Assembly: GCF_002887595.1 (NCBI RefSeq)
Contig: NZ_PEBU01000006.1
Span: 235,634-299,633 of the forward strand
Source of the DNA: Bowmanella denitrificans
Lineage (GTDB): Bacteria; Pseudomonadota; Gammaproteobacteria; Enterobacterales; Alteromonadaceae
Direction: 5' to 3'
Length of the DNA stretch: 64,000 nt
In this document: positions 45,357-55,259 of the stretch, in pieces
Numbering within the stretch: the first letter of the stretch is position 1
Layout of the letters: each line of letters starts with the position of its first letter
Program-made: the position numbers and the translations under genes
Notes under the pieces: model-generated
Databases searched by the model: none
What the model was told of the DNA's origin: nothing
Seen by the model: the letters and a program-made list of their open reading frames with translations, nothing else

Positions 45357-46616
45357 ATGAAAACCGAATTCGACGCAAGCTGGAAAGAATGGATCCAGAC
45401 CAACGTAGCGGCTGGCCATAGCAAAGACAGCCTGTTTAAAATTCTACTTGATGAGGGCTATGCGCATCAGGCTATTAAGCAGGCACTAGATTATGAACCC
45501 AGTGTTCCTGCGTTCCTGTTAAATAACCCCCTGAAAAGCGATAAGCAGCCCCAGCATAAATACGGGCCAAAGCTGCAAAAAAATCAGTTGTTTCTGGCCA
45601 ATGCCAGAAAACTTGCAACACCCGTTGTGGCCTTTGTCGCCGAAGATTTTTGTCTGGCCGACGAGCGACATACGCTGACAGAATGCCTGACTCAGAATAT
45701 CAGTGCGCAACCGGACAACGCTTTGGGACGCCTGGATCGGCGCCTTTGCCGATATGTGGGGATTGAACCCTCTTATGCGACGCCGGTTGGTTCATTAACC
45801 AATCTGGCGGCCAGCAAGGGCAACCCTGAGCTAGGCTTTATGCTGGTATTGAACGTCTCAACTGCAGCCATACCCATTGAGAGCTTGGATTTATTGCTAG
45901 CGCCCGGAATGCTGTTGTTGGTGCAGAATAGTCCGGCAGGCAGCGCTGATATCAGCCAACTGTTTTCTCCGTTAGATGGCACAGGGCTGCTGTATAAGAC
46001 CTTCTTAAACCGAAGCCAGCTTGAGCCTGCGCCAAACATGTTTAGCAAAGAGGCCAATGAATTTATTCCCAATTACACCTTCAGTGGCTTGATGAAGCTC
46101 AAGCTGGCACCTGGTTTATTTGCCGATATAGCCAGTTATTATTTACTCAATATGCAGCATAGCAAGGAAGAAAATGTGCCGGGTGATTTCATGTTCAACC
46201 GGCACAAGCGGGTTTCCAGTACGCTGATTGAATTGCCGCAAAGCCTGAAGAACAGAGTACATGATGAACTTAAGCCCCTGGTGGAACGCTGGTGTCAAGC
46301 ACCCGTAGAGCCAACTTATGTATATGGTGTGCGAACCTATCATGAAGGGGCAGCGCTGAAGCTGCACCGGGACAGAATTGAAACCCACATACTCGGGGTT
46401 ATCATTAATGTTGATCAGGAAGTGAATCAGCCGTGGCCGTTGGTGATTGAGGACAACTACTATCGTCGTCATGAGGTATTTCTGAAGCCGGGAGAGGTGC
46501 TGTTTTATGAAGGGGCCAGGCTAAAGCATGGTCGTCCTACCCCTTTTGACGGCAAACGCTTTGCGAATATATTCTGCCACTTTACGCCAAAAGGTTATCT
46601 GCCCAGAACATTTTAA
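45357..46616 (+). CDS. Fe(II)/2-oxoglutarate dioxygenase-like protein
   Basis: 419 aa. The C-terminal third (about 315-419) looks like a prolyl-hydroxylase-type oxygenase: [22 protein letters not shown] gives the His-x-Asp iron ligands, [16 protein letters not shown] gives the distal His, and FANIFCHF follows. The first 310 residues are unassigned, with a helical N-terminus ([27 protein letters not shown]) resembling a small binding module. It sits between fimV and truA, where E. coli has no equivalent. Substrate unknown; protein hydroxylation is possible. Confidence 0.78.
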   Translation: MKTEFDASWKEWIQTNVAAGHSKDSLFKILLDEGYAHQAIKQALDYEPSVPAFLLNNPLKSDKQPQHKYGPKLQKNQLFLANARKLATPVVAFVAEDFCLADERHTLTECLTQNISAQPDNALGRLDRRLCRYVGIEPSYATPVGSLTNLAASKGNPELGFMLVLNVSTAAIPIESLDLLLAPGMLLLVQNSPAGSADISQLFSPLDGTGLLYKTFLNRSQLEPAPNMFSKEANEFIPNYTFSGLMKLKLAPGLFADIASYYLLNMQHSKEENVPGDFMFNRHKRVSSTLIELPQSLKNRVHDELKPLVERWCQAPVEPTYVYGVRTYHEGAALKLHRDRIETHILGVIINVDQEVNQPWPLVIEDNYYRRHEVFLKPGEVLFYEGARLKHGRPTPFDGKRFANIFCHFTPKGYLPRTF

Positions 46617-46671
46617 GCATTGGCTGGACCCCTGTTATACTCCCGGCAATTTTTGTCTGGCAGAGAAGATA

Positions 46672-47463
46672 ATGCGAATTGCTCTGGGGATTGAGTACGA
46701 CGGCTCAAAATATTATGGCTGGCAGCGTCAGCGCGAAGTCAACAGTGTTCAACAAGAACTGGAAACTGCCCTTAGCCGTATTGCTGCGGAACCAATAGAG
46801 TTATCCTGCGCCGGGCGCACCGATGCGGGAGTGCATGCTACCGGCCAGGTGGTGCATTTTGATGTGAATAATGCGCGGCAAATGAGGGCCTGGACTTTGG
46901 GCATGAACGCCAGTTTGCCAGATGACATAGCAGTGAAATGGGCGGTCGAGGTACCGCAAGAGTTTCATGCGCGTTTTTCCGCCACCGCCAGACGCTATCG
47001 CTATGTGATCTACAATCACCCGCTACGCAGTGGTATTTTGCGGCAGGGGGTAACCCATTATCACAGCCATCTTGATATCCATCGTATGAACGAGGCGGCA
47101 GCCTGTTTGCTGGGAGAGCATGATTTTAGCGCCTTTCGTGCCGCCATATGTCAGTCAAAGTCACCAAACCGACATGTAACCCATGTAGCCTTACATAGGC
47201 TTGGCGATTACGTGGTGCTGGAAATTCAGGCTAATGCCTTTTTACATCATATGGTGCGTAATATTACCGGCTCGTTGTTGGAAATTGGCAGCGGACACAA
47301 ACCGGTAGAGTGGCTGGCGCAGTTATTAGCTGGAAAGGATCGTAGTCAGGCGGCCGCTACGGCAAAACCCAATGGCTTGTACTTGGTGGATGTGACATAT
47401 CCTGAAGCGTTTTGCCTGCCGCAGTCCAGTCCTGGTCCATTATTCCTGCCTCCACAATTGTAA
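46672..47463 (+). CDS. truA: tRNA pseudouridine(38-40) synthase
   Basis: 263 aa, converts U38, U39 and U40 in tRNA anticodon arms to pseudouridine. The catalytic Asp51 is in [15 protein letters not shown]. It begins [20 protein letters not shown], the family start, after GAGAAGATA. The longer open frame upstream runs into the oxygenase gene and is rejected. Member of the conserved pdxB-purF region. Confidence 0.97.
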   Translation: MRIALGIEYDGSKYYGWQRQREVNSVQQELETALSRIAAEPIELSCAGRTDAGVHATGQVVHFDVNNARQMRAWTLGMNASLPDDIAVKWAVEVPQEFHARFSATARRYRYVIYNHPLRSGILRQGVTHYHSHLDIHRMNEAAACLLGEHDFSAFRAAICQSKSPNRHVTHVALHRLGDYVVLEIQANAFLHHMVRNITGSLLEIGSGHKPVEWLAQLLAGKDRSQAAATAKPNGLYLVDVTYPEAFCLPQSSPGPLFLPPQL

Positions 47464-47703
47464 ATAATCTGGCTGAAGACAATATGGCGGACAGAGGATG
47501 TTTGAGCGTTATTGGGATTCCGTGGCGTATGGATCACTTCTAAGACCAGTTAATATTTTTGGTCCTACCTTGATTTATGCTCTAATAGCGCAAAATTAAC
47601 TGGTTCATGCCTTGTTATATCGGCGTGACCTGGCCGAAATCATGTTCGGCACCATATTTCAAGGCAGCGCTTGGCGCTGTACAACATCAGGATTAAGGGT
47701 TCC

Positions 47704-48558
47704 ATGAGCAGCTGGATTCAGAAAATACTTCCCCGTACCCAACAGTCGGCCGCCGCTAAGGCCAATGTGCCGGAAGGGGTATGGACTAAGTGTACCGAAT
47801 GTAATGCCACCCTGTATAAACAGGAGCTTGAGCGCCAACTGGAAGTTTGCCCTAAGTGCGATAACCATATGCGCATTAGTGCCAGAGCGCGTATTGACAG
47901 CTTTCTGGACCAGGGGGAGCGGGTTGAACTGGGGGGCGAATTAGAGCCTCAGGATGTGCTGAAGTTTAAAGACTCCAAGAAGTACAAGGACAGAATTACT
48001 GCCGCACAAAAATCCACCAACGAAAAAGACGCCCTGGTGGTGATGAAAGGCAAGCTCAATGGTATGCCAGTGGTGGTGGCGGCATTTGAATTTGCCTTTA
48101 TGGGCGGCTCTATGGCCTCAGTAGTAGGGGCCCGTTTTGTTAAAGCGGTGGAAGCCTGTCTGAAAAATAATTGTCCGCTGGTGTGTTTTTCAACCAGTGG
48201 CGGAGCACGTATGCAGGAAGCCCTGCTGTCGTTGATGCAAATGGCTAAAACCAGTGCCGCGCTGGCTAAAATGAGTGAGAAGGGCTTACCCTATATTTCG
48301 GTATTGACTGACCCAACGATGGGGGGGGTATCCGCCAGTTTAGCTATGCTGGGTGATGTTAATGTGGCTGAGCCTAAAGCCCTGATTGGTTTTGCTGGTC
48401 CCCGGGTCATCGAACAAACCGTACGTGAAAAGCTGCCCCCTGGTTTCCAGCGCAGCGAGTTTTTGCTGGAAAAAGGTGCCATTGACATGATTGTCGATCG
48501 CCGTCAGATGCGTGACAAGTTGCATAGTCTGCTTAGCAAAATGCATCACTCCAACTGA
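47704..48558 (+). CDS. accD: Acetyl-CoA carboxylase carboxyltransferase subunit beta
   Basis: 284 aa, transfers carboxyl from carboxybiotin to acetyl-CoA to make malonyl-CoA, with AccA. The N-terminal zinc ribbon has Cys30, Cys33, Cys49, Cys52; the crotonase-like carboxyltransferase core has [18 protein letters not shown] and [18 protein letters not shown]. The 240-bp upstream region has its own leader and probably a promoter. folC follows by 3 bp. Confidence 0.97.
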   Translation: MSSWIQKILPRTQQSAAAKANVPEGVWTKCTECNATLYKQELERQLEVCPKCDNHMRISARARIDSFLDQGERVELGGELEPQDVLKFKDSKKYKDRITAAQKSTNEKDALVVMKGKLNGMPVVVAAFEFAFMGGSMASVVGARFVKAVEACLKNNCPLVCFSTSGGARMQEALLSLMQMAKTSAALAKMSEKGLPYISVLTDPTMGGVSASLAMLGDVNVAEPKALIGFAGPRVIEQTVREKLPPGFQRSEFLLEKGAIDMIVDRRQMRDKLHSLLSKMHHSN

Positions 48559-48561
48559 TTT

Positions 48562-49812
48562 ATGACACAGCAACCTTCTTCCCAGCCTTCCACATTGGAA
48601 GGCTGGCTGCATTATCTTGAGTCCATTCATCCGTCCACTATTGATATGGGACTGGATCGCACCCGCGAAGTGTTTCAGCGCCTGGCGCTGGATTTTTCCA
48701 GTATCAGGATAATTACTGTGGCAGGCACCAACGGCAAAGGCACGACTTGCGCCATGCTGGAACAAGCTTTAGAGCAAACCGGCCGCCGTACCTGCGTATA
48801 CAGCTCCCCGCATATTCTGGACTACCGTGAACGCTTGCGTGTAAGTGGACAGATGCTTAGTGAGCAGGCCCACTGCCAGGCCTTCGCGTTAGTGGAACAG
48901 GCCCGGGCGGACACCAGTCTGACCTACTTTGAGTTTGGCACCCTGGCGGCCTTGGTGCTTATTGCCCAGCAGCAGCCGGACTTTGCCATTTTGGAAGTCG
49001 GGTTGGGCGGTCGACTGGATGCAGTGAATATTCTTGATGCTGACATTGCTGTGATTACCACCATTGATCTTGATCATCAGGATTGGCTGGGCAATACCCG
49101 TGAACTGGTGGCAGCGGAAAAAGCCGGTATTTTTCGGCGTAATGGACAGGCCGTTGTGGGGGAGCCGCAGCCGCCGGCGAACCTGGTGGACATAGCCGAC
49201 AATCTCAATCTGGACGTGAGTTGGCAGGGCCGGGACTTCAGTTACCGAATTGAACAGAACCGTTTTTATTGGCAGGGCGACAATGGTGTGTCGTTAAGTG
49301 GGCCGCTGCCAGCTATTCCGGCGGCTAATGCTGCCACGGCGCTATCTGTGCTACAACGGCTGGGTGTACTGGCTGAACTGAATGTGGAAGCTTTATTAGG
49401 GGAAATTCACCTGATAGGGCGTTGTCAGCTAATAAATGAACATCCCCGAGTGCTGGTGGATGTTGCACATAATCCCCAATCGGCCAACTATCTATTGCAG
49501 CAAATCAGCCAATATTCAGCGCAAAACGTACATCTGGTTGTCGGTATGCTGAAGGACAAAGATATCGGTGCTTGCCTGAGGCCATTTACCTGTTTAAGTC
49601 CACGTTGGTATTTGGCGCCACTGGGCGGTCCGCGTGGGGCCACGGCCAGGATGCTGGCTGATTTGCTGCCTGATGGACAAAAAGTGCTAGAATGCCAATC
49701 CGTACAAGATGCCTACAGCAAAGCCTTGCAGCAGGCACAACAACAAGATCTGGTGGTGGTGTTCGGCTCCTTTTTTACTGTGGCTGAGATTTTATCTATC
49801 ACCACCTCTTGA
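48562..49812 (+). CDS. folC: Dihydrofolate synthase/folylpolyglutamate synthase
   Basis: 416 aa Mur-ligase-type enzyme adding glutamate to dihydropteroate and folates. P-loop TVAGTNGKGTTCAMLE (about 51-66), YSSPHILDYRERLRVSG, and EVGLGGRLDAVN, with a C-terminal LVDVAHNPQSA block. It lies 3 bp after accD and before dedD, the E. coli order. Confidence 0.96.
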   Translation: MTQQPSSQPSTLEGWLHYLESIHPSTIDMGLDRTREVFQRLALDFSSIRIITVAGTNGKGTTCAMLEQALEQTGRRTCVYSSPHILDYRERLRVSGQMLSEQAHCQAFALVEQARADTSLTYFEFGTLAALVLIAQQQPDFAILEVGLGGRLDAVNILDADIAVITTIDLDHQDWLGNTRELVAAEKAGIFRRNGQAVVGEPQPPANLVDIADNLNLDVSWQGRDFSYRIEQNRFYWQGDNGVSLSGPLPAIPAANAATALSVLQRLGVLAELNVEALLGEIHLIGRCQLINEHPRVLVDVAHNPQSANYLLQQISQYSAQNVHLVVGMLKDKDIGACLRPFTCLSPRWYLAPLGGPRGATARMLADLLPDGQKVLECQSVQDAYSKALQQAQQQDLVVVFGSFFTVAEILSITTS

Positions 49813-49843
49813 ACCCAATTGACACCCAGGCGGGGAGGTAAGT

Positions 49844-50422
49844 TTGTCTTCAGCATTTCAAAACAGACTGGTAGGTACCATTATTCTGGTGGCCCTGGCG
49901 GTCATTTTTTTACCGGATATTCTGGATGGCGAAAAAGTGTCCCATAAAGACACTTTTCTGCAGGTACCTGCACGACCTGACCATCAACCTGTCGCGCAAA
50001 CTGCCGCCTTTCCTGAAGATGAAGTGAAAGAACGGGTCAGTCGCACGGTGGAAATCGTGGATGAAGTGGCAGTGGATGACCCTGTGCAGGCGGATGAGCA
50101 AGTGGCCGCAGTGCCATCCGGCGAAATAACAGAAACGCCAGATGAGGCAGCAGATTATCAAGTTGCTGACAAGACGATTAGTGCTGGTTGGGTTGTGCAG
50201 CTCGGTAGTTTTCGTCACCAAAAGAATGTGCGCGAGCTGATGGACAAACTGGAAGCGGCAGGTTATCGCACATTCAGTCGCAATATTAATACCAGCGCAG
50301 GACAGTTGACCAAAGTGTTTGTTGGCCCTGATCTGCAAAAAGATAAATTGGAAAAGGCGTTGCCTCATTTGCAGGAACTGACCAAATTGCAGGGCAAAAT
50401 CACTGAGTTCAGGGCTGAATAA
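49844..50422 (+). CDS. dedD: SPOR-domain cell-division protein DedD
   Basis: 192 aa. N-terminal membrane anchor (LVGTIILVALAVIFLPDIL), an acidic Pro/Val-rich linker in the periplasm, and a C-terminal SPOR domain (WVVQLGSFRHQKNVRELMDKLEAAG, about 115-190) that binds denuded peptidoglycan at the septum. TTG start with a strong GGGGAGG ribosome site. Its stop codon lies inside the terminator hairpin at 50411-50437. Confidence 0.94.
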   Translation: MSSAFQNRLVGTIILVALAVIFLPDILDGEKVSHKDTFLQVPARPDHQPVAQTAAFPEDEVKERVSRTVEIVDEVAVDDPVQADEQVAAVPSGEITETPDEAADYQVADKTISAGWVVQLGSFRHQKNVRELMDKLEAAGYRTFSRNINTSAGQLTKVFVGPDLQKDKLEKALPHLQELTKLQGKITEFRAE

Positions 50423-50437
50423 ATCAGCCCTTTTTTA
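50411..50437 (+). terminator. Terminator overlapping the dedD stop codon
   Basis: GGGCTGA-loop-TCAGCCC followed by six T; the TAA stop of dedD is in the loop. Confidence 0.82.
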
Positions 50438-50528
50438 TTTGGGCAGCGAATTTCTTATTTCGCAATAATGAAGATTTTCGTATGGGCTTCTGCTAGAATG
50501 CGCGCGGCTTTTTTCATCGAATGACGGC

Positions 50529-51014
50529 ATGAACTGGATAGACTACTGCATTATAGGCATCATCCTGCTTTCCACCCTTATCAGCCTGGTTCGGGGCTTT
50601 GTTAAGGAAGCTGTTTCTCTCGCCGTCTGGTTCGCCGCATTCTTTATTTCCAGTCAGTTTTACGCCGATTTGGCGGTCTATCTGGATAACTTTTCAGATC
50701 CGATGGTTCGTAATGGTGTGGCCATTGCGATCCTGTTTGTCGCTACGCTGATTTTGGGCGGCCTATTAAACTATCTTATTGGACAGATGGTCCAATATAC
50801 CGGGTTGTCTGGCACTGACCGCGCACTGGGTGCCGTGTTTGGCTTGCTCAGAGGGGCACTGGTCGTCAGCGCATTGTTGTTTTTTATGGATGCATTTACC
50901 GGTTTTGGCAAAGCACAATGGTGGCAGCAGTCCATCCTGATCCCTGAATTCAGTATTGTTATTGAATGGTTCTTCGAATACCTCCAGAACCATTCCAGTT
51001 TCTTAAACCCTTGA
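50529..51014 (+). CDS. cvpA: CvpA family protein
   Basis: 161 aa inner-membrane protein with about four membrane segments, starting MNWIDYCIIGIILLSTLISLVRGFVKEAVSLAVW, the family signature. In E. coli it is needed for colicin V production and influences envelope homeostasis. It precedes purF by 47 bp as in E. coli, suggesting co-transcription. Confidence 0.95.
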   Translation: MNWIDYCIIGIILLSTLISLVRGFVKEAVSLAVWFAAFFISSQFYADLAVYLDNFSDPMVRNGVAIAILFVATLILGGLLNYLIGQMVQYTGLSGTDRALGAVFGLLRGALVVSALLFFMDAFTGFGKAQWWQQSILIPEFSIVIEWFFEYLQNHSSFLNP

Positions 51015-51061
51015 GCATCCATGCCTTTGGCAAGATGCACTGGAAAATATAGGTAACTTGC

Positions 51062-52582
51062 ATGTGTGGTATCGTAGGTATCGTGGGTAAAAGCCCGGTT
51101 AATCAGGCTCTGTATGATGGATTAACCGTATTGCAGCACCGGGGGCAGGATGCTGCAGGTATCGTCACCATTGACGATGGCATGTTCCACTTGCGTAAGG
51201 CCAATGGACTGGTCCGGGATGTGTTCCATAGCCGCCATATGCAGCGCTTAACCGGCAATTTCGGCATAGGTCATGCGCGCTATCCCACCGCAGGTTCGTC
51301 CAGTTCCGCGGAAGCCCAGCCATTTTATGTGAACTCGCCCTTTGGTATTGCCTTTGCTCACAATGGCAACCTGACCAACGCTCATGAGCTGGAAGAAGAG
51401 GTTTTCCGTATTGCCCGTCGTCATATTAACACCAGCTCAGACTCTGAGCTGTTACTGAATATCTTCGCCCATGAATTGCAGGAAGGCTCCGGCCTGACCC
51501 TGGAGCCACAGGATGTGTTTAATGCGGTAAGCAGAGTGCACCGTAAGATTAAAGGTGCATATGCTGTAGTGGCAGCCATTATCGGTAACGGTATGGTGGC
51601 ATTTCGCGATCCTCATGGTATTCGTCCGCTGGCATTGGGTAAGCGGGAAACCGAGTTTGGCGATGAATATATGGTGGCGTCTGAGAGTGTGGCGCTGGAC
51701 GTGGTGGGTTTTACCTTTATCCGCGATGTGGCGCCGGGTGAAGCTATTTACGTTACCGAAGATGGCCAGCTGTTTACCCAACAGTGCGCTGATCATCCAA
51801 CCCATACTCCCTGTATTTTCGAATTTGTTTATTTCGCCCGCCCTGACTCCTTTATTGATGGTATTTCAGTATATGCATCCCGAGTCAATATGGGGCGCAA
51901 GCTGGGCCAGAAAATTGCCCGTGAATGGGCTGACCTGGACATTGACGTCGTGATCCCCATCCCTGAAACCTCGAATGATATTGCCCTGCAAATAGCCCAG
52001 GAACTGAATCTGCCATATCGCCAGGGTTATGTGAAAAACCGTTATATCGGCCGTACCTTTATTATGCCGGGCCAGACTCAGCGTAAGAAATCAGTGCGTC
52101 GTAAGCTCAATGCTATCTCTTCTGAATTTGCCGGTAAGAATGTACTGCTGGTGGATGACTCCATTGTAAGGGGCACCACTTCTGAGCAGATTATTACCAT
52201 GGCTCGCGAATCTGGCGCCAAAAAGGTGTATTTTGCCTCTGCCGCACCTGAAATTCGCTTCCCCAATGTCTATGGTATTGATATGCCGTCAGCCAATGAG
52301 CTGATTGCCCATGGCCGCGAAATCGACGAGATCTGCGAACTTATCAAGGCCGATGGTTTGATTTTCCAGGATATTAGCGATTTGGTGGAAGCCGTAAGGG
52401 AAGAAAATCCGGAGATTGGCCGTTTCGAAACGTCAGTGTTTGACGGCGAATATATTACCGGCGATGTGGATCAGGATTATCTGAACAGGCTGGACCTGAT
52501 GCGTAATGACTCGGCTAAGCATAAAAAAGGCCAAATGGAGTTATGCAATTTAGAGATTCATAATCTGGATGGCGAAGCCTGA
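51062..52582 (+). CDS. purF: Amidophosphoribosyltransferase
   Basis: 506 aa, first committed step of purine synthesis (PRPP plus glutamine to phosphoribosylamine). Cys2 is the glutaminase nucleophile after Met removal (MCGIVGIVG). The PRPP-binding motif is [14 protein letters not shown]. There is no iron-sulfur ligand pattern, so it is the E. coli-like type. Last gene of the pdxB-purF block, with a terminator 15 bp downstream. Confidence 0.98.
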   Translation: MCGIVGIVGKSPVNQALYDGLTVLQHRGQDAAGIVTIDDGMFHLRKANGLVRDVFHSRHMQRLTGNFGIGHARYPTAGSSSSAEAQPFYVNSPFGIAFAHNGNLTNAHELEEEVFRIARRHINTSSDSELLLNIFAHELQEGSGLTLEPQDVFNAVSRVHRKIKGAYAVVAAIIGNGMVAFRDPHGIRPLALGKRETEFGDEYMVASESVALDVVGFTFIRDVAPGEAIYVTEDGQLFTQQCADHPTHTPCIFEFVYFARPDSFIDGISVYASRVNMGRKLGQKIAREWADLDIDVVIPIPETSNDIALQIAQELNLPYRQGYVKNRYIGRTFIMPGQTQRKKSVRRKLNAISSEFAGKNVLLVDDSIVRGTTSEQIITMARESGAKKVYFASAAPEIRFPNVYGIDMPSANELIAHGREIDEICELIKADGLIFQDISDLVEAVREENPEIGRFETSVFDGEYITGDVDQDYLNRLDLMRNDSAKHKKGQMELCNLEIHNLDGEA

Positions 52583-52596
52583 TTCTTGTTGCAAAT

Positions 52597-52624
52597 AAAA
52601 AACCGCGCTAAAGCGCGGTTTTTT
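52597..52624 (+). terminator. Terminator after purF
   Basis: AAAACCGCGC-loop-GCGCGGTTTT plus additional T residues. Confidence 0.92.
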
Positions 52625-52669
52625 GCGTTTGTAACCTACAGCATTTGTAGATGATATTGAGGTGACGCC

Positions 52670-53269
52670 TCAGGCCATATATTCAGGCCCCAGACCCATT
52701 CCCCACAGAATGACCGAGCCCGCCATAATAATAACCAGCAATACCAGCCCGCAGGTCACCACCGAACTGGCATAAATAAAGCCCTTTTCTTCGGGGATCT
52801 GCATAATAATCGGCACGCCGGAATAGAGCAGATAAACAGAGTAAGTCAGCCCGGCCAGCCCAACCAGCATCACAAACCAAAGTACCGGATACAGCGCGGC
52901 AAAACCTACCATAAACAATGGTGTGGCAGTGTAGGCCGCCAGTTCCAGTGACTGGGTGAAGGATGGATTGGCATCAAAGGTCTTGGCCATCCAATGCACC
53001 AGATAGGCCAGGCCAAATACGCCAGCGACCAACGCCAGATACATGCCGATGCTCATCATCATGGCGCTTTGCTGAGTGAGCTTGATCACATCTCCCACCC
53101 CAATACTCCAGCCGAGATGAGCCGCAGCATAATAGCCGGTAATGGCCGGAATCAGGGCCACGATCAGTATATGGGTCATACTGTAGCTAAGGCTTTCATG
53201 CCTTTTTTCAATGGTTTGCCATTCTTCTTTGGGGTGAGCATAAAGACCCCACAGATGGTTCAGGATCAT
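52670..53269 (-). CDS. Yip1/DUF1282-family membrane protein
   Basis: 199 aa with a short cytoplasmic N-terminus (MILNHLWGLYAHPKEEWQTIE) and about five membrane segments. The start HLWGLYAHPKEEW and the pattern of Gly/Pro-containing helices match bacterial Yip1-domain proteins. No function is established for most bacterial members. Monocistronic and convergent with purF. Confidence 0.85.
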   Translation of the reverse strand: MILNHLWGLYAHPKEEWQTIEKRHESLSYSMTHILIVALIPAITGYYAAAHLGWSIGVGDVIKLTQQSAMMMSIGMYLALVAGVFGLAYLVHWMAKTFDANPSFTQSLELAAYTATPLFMVGFAALYPVLWFVMLVGLAGLTYSVYLLYSGVPIIMQIPEEKGFIYASSVVTCGLVLLVIIMAGSVILWGMGLGPEYMA

Positions 53270-53667
53270 AATCTACCTCACTTAGCGCATTGGCTTCTTA
53301 GTTGATGTTTCCCCACAGCTTTATACTGATGGAGTGTTTTTAACATTGTTTTAACATTAGTTTCATGGACCTTGCTTCGTTCGTCAATAGTTTATTTTAT
53401 CGACAATATAACCCTATGGTTTTACTGGTTTTTACTAACAGATTAGGGCCACTCTTTTTCTCTCTGAAAGGTTTTTCAGTGGTGCTCACATGAAGAGCAG
53501 GGCAACCTTTTAATGGGCAAACTACACAGGGGAAATAAGGTTATCTGCAGCAAGAATGTTGCCGATGACTAACAAGAGCGAACCTCGCATAGCCATGATA
53601 AAATCCCCTTATTTAGCTCTGAACGGGCCAGTGGCTGCTGTACAGATTAAAAGTCTGAGATTGTTGT
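53270..53667. other. Intergenic region upstream of miaE
   Basis: About 400 bp, AT-rich, containing a short direct repeat TTTTAACATT (53337 and 53348 vicinity). It should hold the two divergent promoters. No gene or strong structure is seen. Confidence 0.5.
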
Positions 53668-54420
53668 TTGAATACTTTACTTGCTCCCATTAAATCATTC
53701 CTGCATTGCGAGACACCGAAGCAATGGGTTGACGCCGCGATGAAACCGGTAAACCTCTCTGTGCTGCTTACCGATCACCTTATTTGCGAACTGAAGGCCG
53801 CCCAAAGTGCCATGTATTTGATTCGCAAATATGCGGTAGACGAGGAAAGTGGCGCTGCGCTGCTTAAATGGCTAAAGCCATATGAAGATTTTGCTTATCG
53901 TCAGATTGGTGATTGGCAAGCGTTGGCCGGGCATGACAAGCTGACTAAGGCAATGATACCCCGTTCGACTTCGCCTTATAGTCAAGATCTGATTAATAAA
54001 ATGGTGCTACTGATTAAAGAGGAGCTCCATCATTTCTATCAAGTGCTCGAGCTTATGCAAGTGTTTGGAGTGGCTTACGACAAGATTACCTCAAGCCGGT
54101 ATGCCAGAGGCTTACTCAGTCATGTCAGAACTCATGAGCCAGCGGCATTGGTTGATAAATTGATCTGCGGAGCTTACATAGAGGCTCGTTCATGCGAGCG
54201 TTTCGCAGCCATTGCACCTCATGTCGATAGCAGGCTGGGGGAATTCTATATTTCTTTGCTACGTTCTGAAGCACGCCACTATCAGGACTATTTGACGCTG
54301 GCCCAGGACTTTGCCCAAAACGATATCTCAGCGCGCGTTCAGCACTTTGGCAGCGTGGAAGCGGAGCTGATTTTATCGCCGGATAGTGATTTTAAGTTTC
54401 ACAGTGGCATGCCAACCTGA
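53668..54420 (+). CDS. miaE: tRNA-(ms2io6A37) hydroxylase
   Basis: 250 aa di-iron monooxygenase that hydroxylates the isopentenyl group of ms2i6A37 in tRNA. A ferritin-like helical bundle carries the iron-binding pairs: CELKAAQSA, KEELHHFYQV and SEARHYQDYL. TTG start. Typical of marine and enteric gammaproteobacteria able to make ms2io6A. Stands alone before the lanthipeptide cluster. Confidence 0.93.
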   Translation: MNTLLAPIKSFLHCETPKQWVDAAMKPVNLSVLLTDHLICELKAAQSAMYLIRKYAVDEESGAALLKWLKPYEDFAYRQIGDWQALAGHDKLTKAMIPRSTSPYSQDLINKMVLLIKEELHHFYQVLELMQVFGVAYDKITSSRYARGLLSHVRTHEPAALVDKLICGAYIEARSCERFAAIAPHVDSRLGEFYISLLRSEARHYQDYLTLAQDFAQNDISARVQHFGSVEAELILSPDSDFKFHSGMPT

Positions 54421-54721
54421 CCCTACCTGCAGGGTTTCAACTTCAAATTAGCTGATAGGCTCACTTGGCGGGCGGTGCTTACACAACCGGGGTAAGCATG
54501 CCAATCCTTGGCTTTGCTTTTGCCTGTTCGTCGGTAACATTTGTCAATTATTCTGAACAAGGTTTTTCGTCCGTATTCTGTTTGTTTTTTATTCTGGCTT
54601 GCTGAGTTCCTCCATGAATGTTAACAATATGTTGCTTCTAAAGCAGTTATCTTGAAATGGATAGATGGGGCATGGAGCTGCCATAAGGCAGCAATTCTGT
54701 TCAACGGAAAAGGAATAACAA
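54421..54721 (+). promoter_or_regulatory. Leader region of the lanthipeptide cluster
   Basis: 300 bp with no gene on the plus strand. It contains a hairpin GCTGCC-ATAA-GGCAGC (54677-54692) about 30 bp before the first precursor start, and AAAAGGAATAACA as ribosome site. The promoter must be here; no clear -35/-10 pair could be picked. Confidence 0.5.
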
Positions 54722-55114
54722 ATGAAATTGAAACTGAAGAAGAACACGTTGATGCAACTCTCTAACGACATGGAAGTTGTGCCGCAGAAACTAACGCACA
54801 ACATAGCTGGTGGTGCACCACCTTCCCGCTTTGATCTCTGTCTTACCACTATTCAGCCGCTGGCTGGCCGATGTGATCCTTTCACTGATTTTTGTACATC
54901 GGGTGCAACCTGTGGTTCGACTTGTGGTTCCACCTGTAGTTCCACTTGTGGCTCCACCTGCGGTTCCACTTGTGGCAGTACTTGTGGAGTAACGTGCGGG
55001 GCTACTTGTGGCGCTACATGTGACGGCTGTCAATCTTTACGGATTTGCCCGCCATCGCTTGAGCCCTATGGCAATAATGCAGTGCCAAACAGGCCACATA
55101 CCTGTTTCTGCTAA
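54722..55114 (+). CDS. Lanthipeptide precursor 1 with (Thr-Cys-x-x)n repeat core
   Basis: 130 aa. The leader MKLKLKKNTLMQLSNDMEVV...IAGG ends in a double glycine at residues 30-31, the expected cut site of the C39 exporter, leaving a 99-residue core. Residues 63-103 are a run of four-residue units, mostly TCGS, with ten Thr-Cys pairs and a final DGC. The core has 17 Cys in all. Thr/Ser would be dehydrated by LanB and joined to Cys by LanC, which could give a regular series of thioether rings. The tail CPPSLEPYGNNAVPNRPHTCFC is nearly identical in precursor 2. A strong terminator-like hairpin follows directly. Confidence 0.9.
   Translation: MKLKLKKNTLMQLSNDMEVVPQKLTHNIAGGAPPSRFDLCLTTIQPLAGRCDPFTDFCTSGATCGSTCGSTCSSTCGSTCGSTCGSTCGVTCGATCGATCDGCQSLRICPPSLEPYGNNAVPNRPHTCFC
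54908..55030 (+). repeat. 12-bp coding repeat inside precursor 1
   Basis: About ten tandem units of ACN-TGY-GGN-NNN encoding Thr-Cys-Gly-Ser and variants (S, V or A at position 4, one SS). Synonymous codons differ between units, so the repeat is kept at protein level and is not a fresh slippage product. Confidence 0.9.
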
Positions 55115-55123
55115 TAAAGATGA

Positions 55124-55149
55124 GACAAAGAAGCCGGGCTTCTTTGTCT
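55124..55149 (+). terminator. Attenuator/terminator after precursor 1
   Basis: Perfect palindrome GACAAAGAAGCC/GGCTTCTTTGTC plus T residues, 10 bp after the precursor stop. It probably lets precursor mRNA exceed that of the modification genes. Confidence 0.85.
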
Positions 55150-55259
55150 TTTCCTGATTTTCTGTGCCTGGCTGCTGCCAGGAGTTTTTTGAGCCGGGCA
55201 GCGATAACCAGGCTGTGTCGGCAACAGACAGAGAGTATAAAGGCCATAAGGAGAAGGCG

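Noticed and set aside
47540-47620. FadR-like site upstream of accD (GACC...GGTC and AACTGG...CTTGTT)
   Set aside because: Spacing and bases do not fit the FadR consensus, and the halves are separate weak matches.
54589-54849. Antisense frame opposite the precursor 1 leader, similar to one opposite precursor 2 (62773-63084)
   Set aside because: The similarity is explained by the nearly identical leader sequence on the other strand; no start site or family supports it.
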